In this document: in pieces, positions 43,525-44,489 of the stretch | How positions within the stretch are numbered: the first letter of the stretch is position 1 | How the letters are laid out: each line of letters begins with the position of its first letter | DNA from: an uncultured Acidobacteriota bacterium | GTDB taxonomy: Bacteria > Acidobacteriota > Blastocatellia > Pyrinomonadales > Pyrinomonadaceae | NCBI GenBank assembly: GCA_937859595.1 | Contig: CALMAH010000021.1 | Location: 1-44,489 of the forward strand | Direction of reading: 5' to 3' | Length of the DNA stretch: 44,489 nt | Position numbers and translations under genes: made by a program | The notes under the pieces: model-generated | Seen by the model: only the letters and a program-made list of their open reading frames with translations | What the model was told of the DNA's origin: nothing | Database searches by the model: none

Positions 43525-44433
43525 ATGAAGCTAATTGAACTTCTCAAAAAACCATTTATGCCGTTAGGCAAGATTGAGACGCCCACCGCCTACCAGGTAC
43601 TTGTCGAACCATTGAATAACGTTTCCCTACAACGGGAAACTGAAATGAAATTCTTTGCATCCTTGAGACTTCGAAATGGAGTTACGCGTTTTACATACGA
43701 AAATCGTTTGGAAACCCTAGATGATTGGTTAATTGGATTCTTATCTTCTCGTTCTTTCCACAGGATTTTAGATGTCGGAATCTCATCTGGAATTACAACG
43801 GTTGAATTAGGTAGAAAGTTAGAAAAGGGAAAGTACAATTTTGAGATAATCGGTATTGATAAACAGGTGGATGCATTTCTTATTCGCTTTGATGAGCAAA
43901 ACAGCGTTCTCATCGATACATCTGGATTCCCACTCCATTTCGAAATTAACGGAAGAGGATTCGGTTATGTTTCTGGAACAAATGTAATCAATTTGGCTCG
44001 ACGCAGGTATTTAGGAAAACGAGCGATTCGCATATTCAATCTCACAAGGAGCAATCGTTTTCATGAAAACCCTCTTAATAGTCGCAAAGACTTTCCTAGA
44101 ATTCTCAAGACTCGATTGCTTTGCAACGAAATTCAAGGAAATCAGCTTATTAAAGTTCGCGAAGCAGATATTTTCACAGATGATGTGGGGTCCGATTATT
44201 CTTTGGTACGTGTTGCAAACCTTTTCAATGAGTCTTATTTCTCTCGGCTTCAACTTGTAGACGGAATTGAAAAAATCAGGTCGCTACTCAAAATAGAGGG
44301 ATATTTACTTGTATGTAGGACAAATAGCGATGGGGTAACAAATGCAACCTTGTTCAATTTAAATAATAAAAGGCGGTTTCGCGTTGTTCAAAGATTTGGC
44401 AACGGGTCAGAGATTGAGTCCCTAGTCAGATAA
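43525..44433 (+). CDS. AT-rich class I SAM methyltransferase-like protein
   Basis: A 302-residue protein whose middle contains FHRILDVGISSGITTVELGR, a SAM motif I form, followed by FEIIGIDKQVDAFLIR (motif II position). Near the end is LQLVDGIEKIRSLLKIEGYLLVCRTN, fitting the post-motif region of class I methyltransferases. Base composition is clearly more AT-rich than the rest of the window, and codon use favours AAT, TTT and AGA. This points to recent transfer, as is common at the edges of surface polysaccharide loci. The substrate is unknown; a sugar or lipid-linked sugar is plausible. Confidence 0.7.
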   Translation: MKLIELLKKPFMPLGKIETPTAYQVLVEPLNNVSLQRETEMKFFASLRLRNGVTRFTYENRLETLDDWLIGFLSSRSFHRILDVGISSGITTVELGRKLEKGKYNFEIIGIDKQVDAFLIRFDEQNSVLIDTSGFPLHFEINGRGFGYVSGTNVINLARRRYLGKRAIRIFNLTRSNRFHENPLNSRKDFPRILKTRLLCNEIQGNQLIKVREADIFTDDVGSDYSLVRVANLFNESYFSRLQLVDGIEKIRSLLKIEGYLLVCRTNSDGVTNATLFNLNNKRRFRVVQRFGNGSEIESLVR

Positions 44434-44435
44434 TG

Positions 44436-44489
44436 TTGACGTCCCCCCGAAAAAAGACACCGATTTAAAATAGAGGAAGCCGGGTAATT
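44436..44489 (+). mobile_element. putative left end of an IS3-type element, cut by the window edge
   Basis: After the methyltransferase stop the sequence changes to a C-run followed by an A-run (GTCCCCCCGAAAAAAGACAC) and then AAAATAGAGGAAG. This resembles the terminal repeat and orfA leader of IS3-family elements, which often start with TG and a C-rich block. No transposase frame is inside the window, so the call rests on this short resemblance only. Confidence 0.4.

Overview
The window looks like a chromosomal segment of a Gram-negative, menaquinone-using bacterium of roughly 50-55% GC. My best guess is Acidobacteriota (Blastocatellia-like). This rests on the mix of a GFxLIEL prepilin, a TonB protein with a zinc-ribbon front, a bacillithiol-type YtxJ, a DUF3417-type glucan phosphorylase and an exosortase-type exopolysaccharide locus. 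It is inference, not a marker-gene result. I saw no rRNA, tRNA or CRISPR array.

Left part (1-17.0 kb): a repeat-rich non-coding stretch leads into a sigma54-type promoter, a type IV prepilin and a perfect 13-bp terminator hairpin. Next come a large membrane protein, an ABC export module (permease, TPR protein, ATPase), a small membrane-anchored protein on the minus strand, priA, mtnA (minus), a DoxX-like protein, an alpha-glucan phosphorylase, and a cluster of small genes (membrane protein, ytxJ, DUF971, a four-cysteine protein, an acidic hypothetical). A TonB-type energy transducer on the minus strand closes this part.

Middle part (17.3-24.8 kb): an M16-family peptidase homologue lacking the zinc motif overlaps ubiE/menG. 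A compact run follows: two DppB/DppC-type permeases, the 5-oxoprolinase genes pxpB, pxpC and pxpA, and an NRAMP-type transporter resembling Bacillus YcsG. This suggests one unit that imports peptide-like or pyroglutamyl compounds and opens 5-oxoproline.

Right part (24.8-42.7 kb): a structured, gene-poor leader, then a 99-residue protein with a PEP-CTERM-like tail. It sits directly upstream of a complete-looking exosortase-A-type exopolysaccharide operon: chain-length protein, AAA+ ATPase, tyrosine autokinase, polyprenyl-phosphate sugar transferase, outer-membrane export protein, YCF48-like protein, an alkaline-phosphatase-fold protein with altered metal motifs, O-antigen-ligase-type protein, two GT2 glycosyltransferases and a flippase. 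An asparagine-synthetase-like protein without the N-terminal cysteine (minus strand) and a fatty acid hydroxylase follow. No exosortase gene is in the window.

Right end (42.8-44.5 kb): an asnB gene broken after its glutaminase start, a possible IS3-type transposase remnant, an AT-rich methyltransferase-like gene of probable foreign origin, and what looks like the left end of an IS3-type element cut by the window edge. This is a recombination-prone border of the polysaccharide locus.
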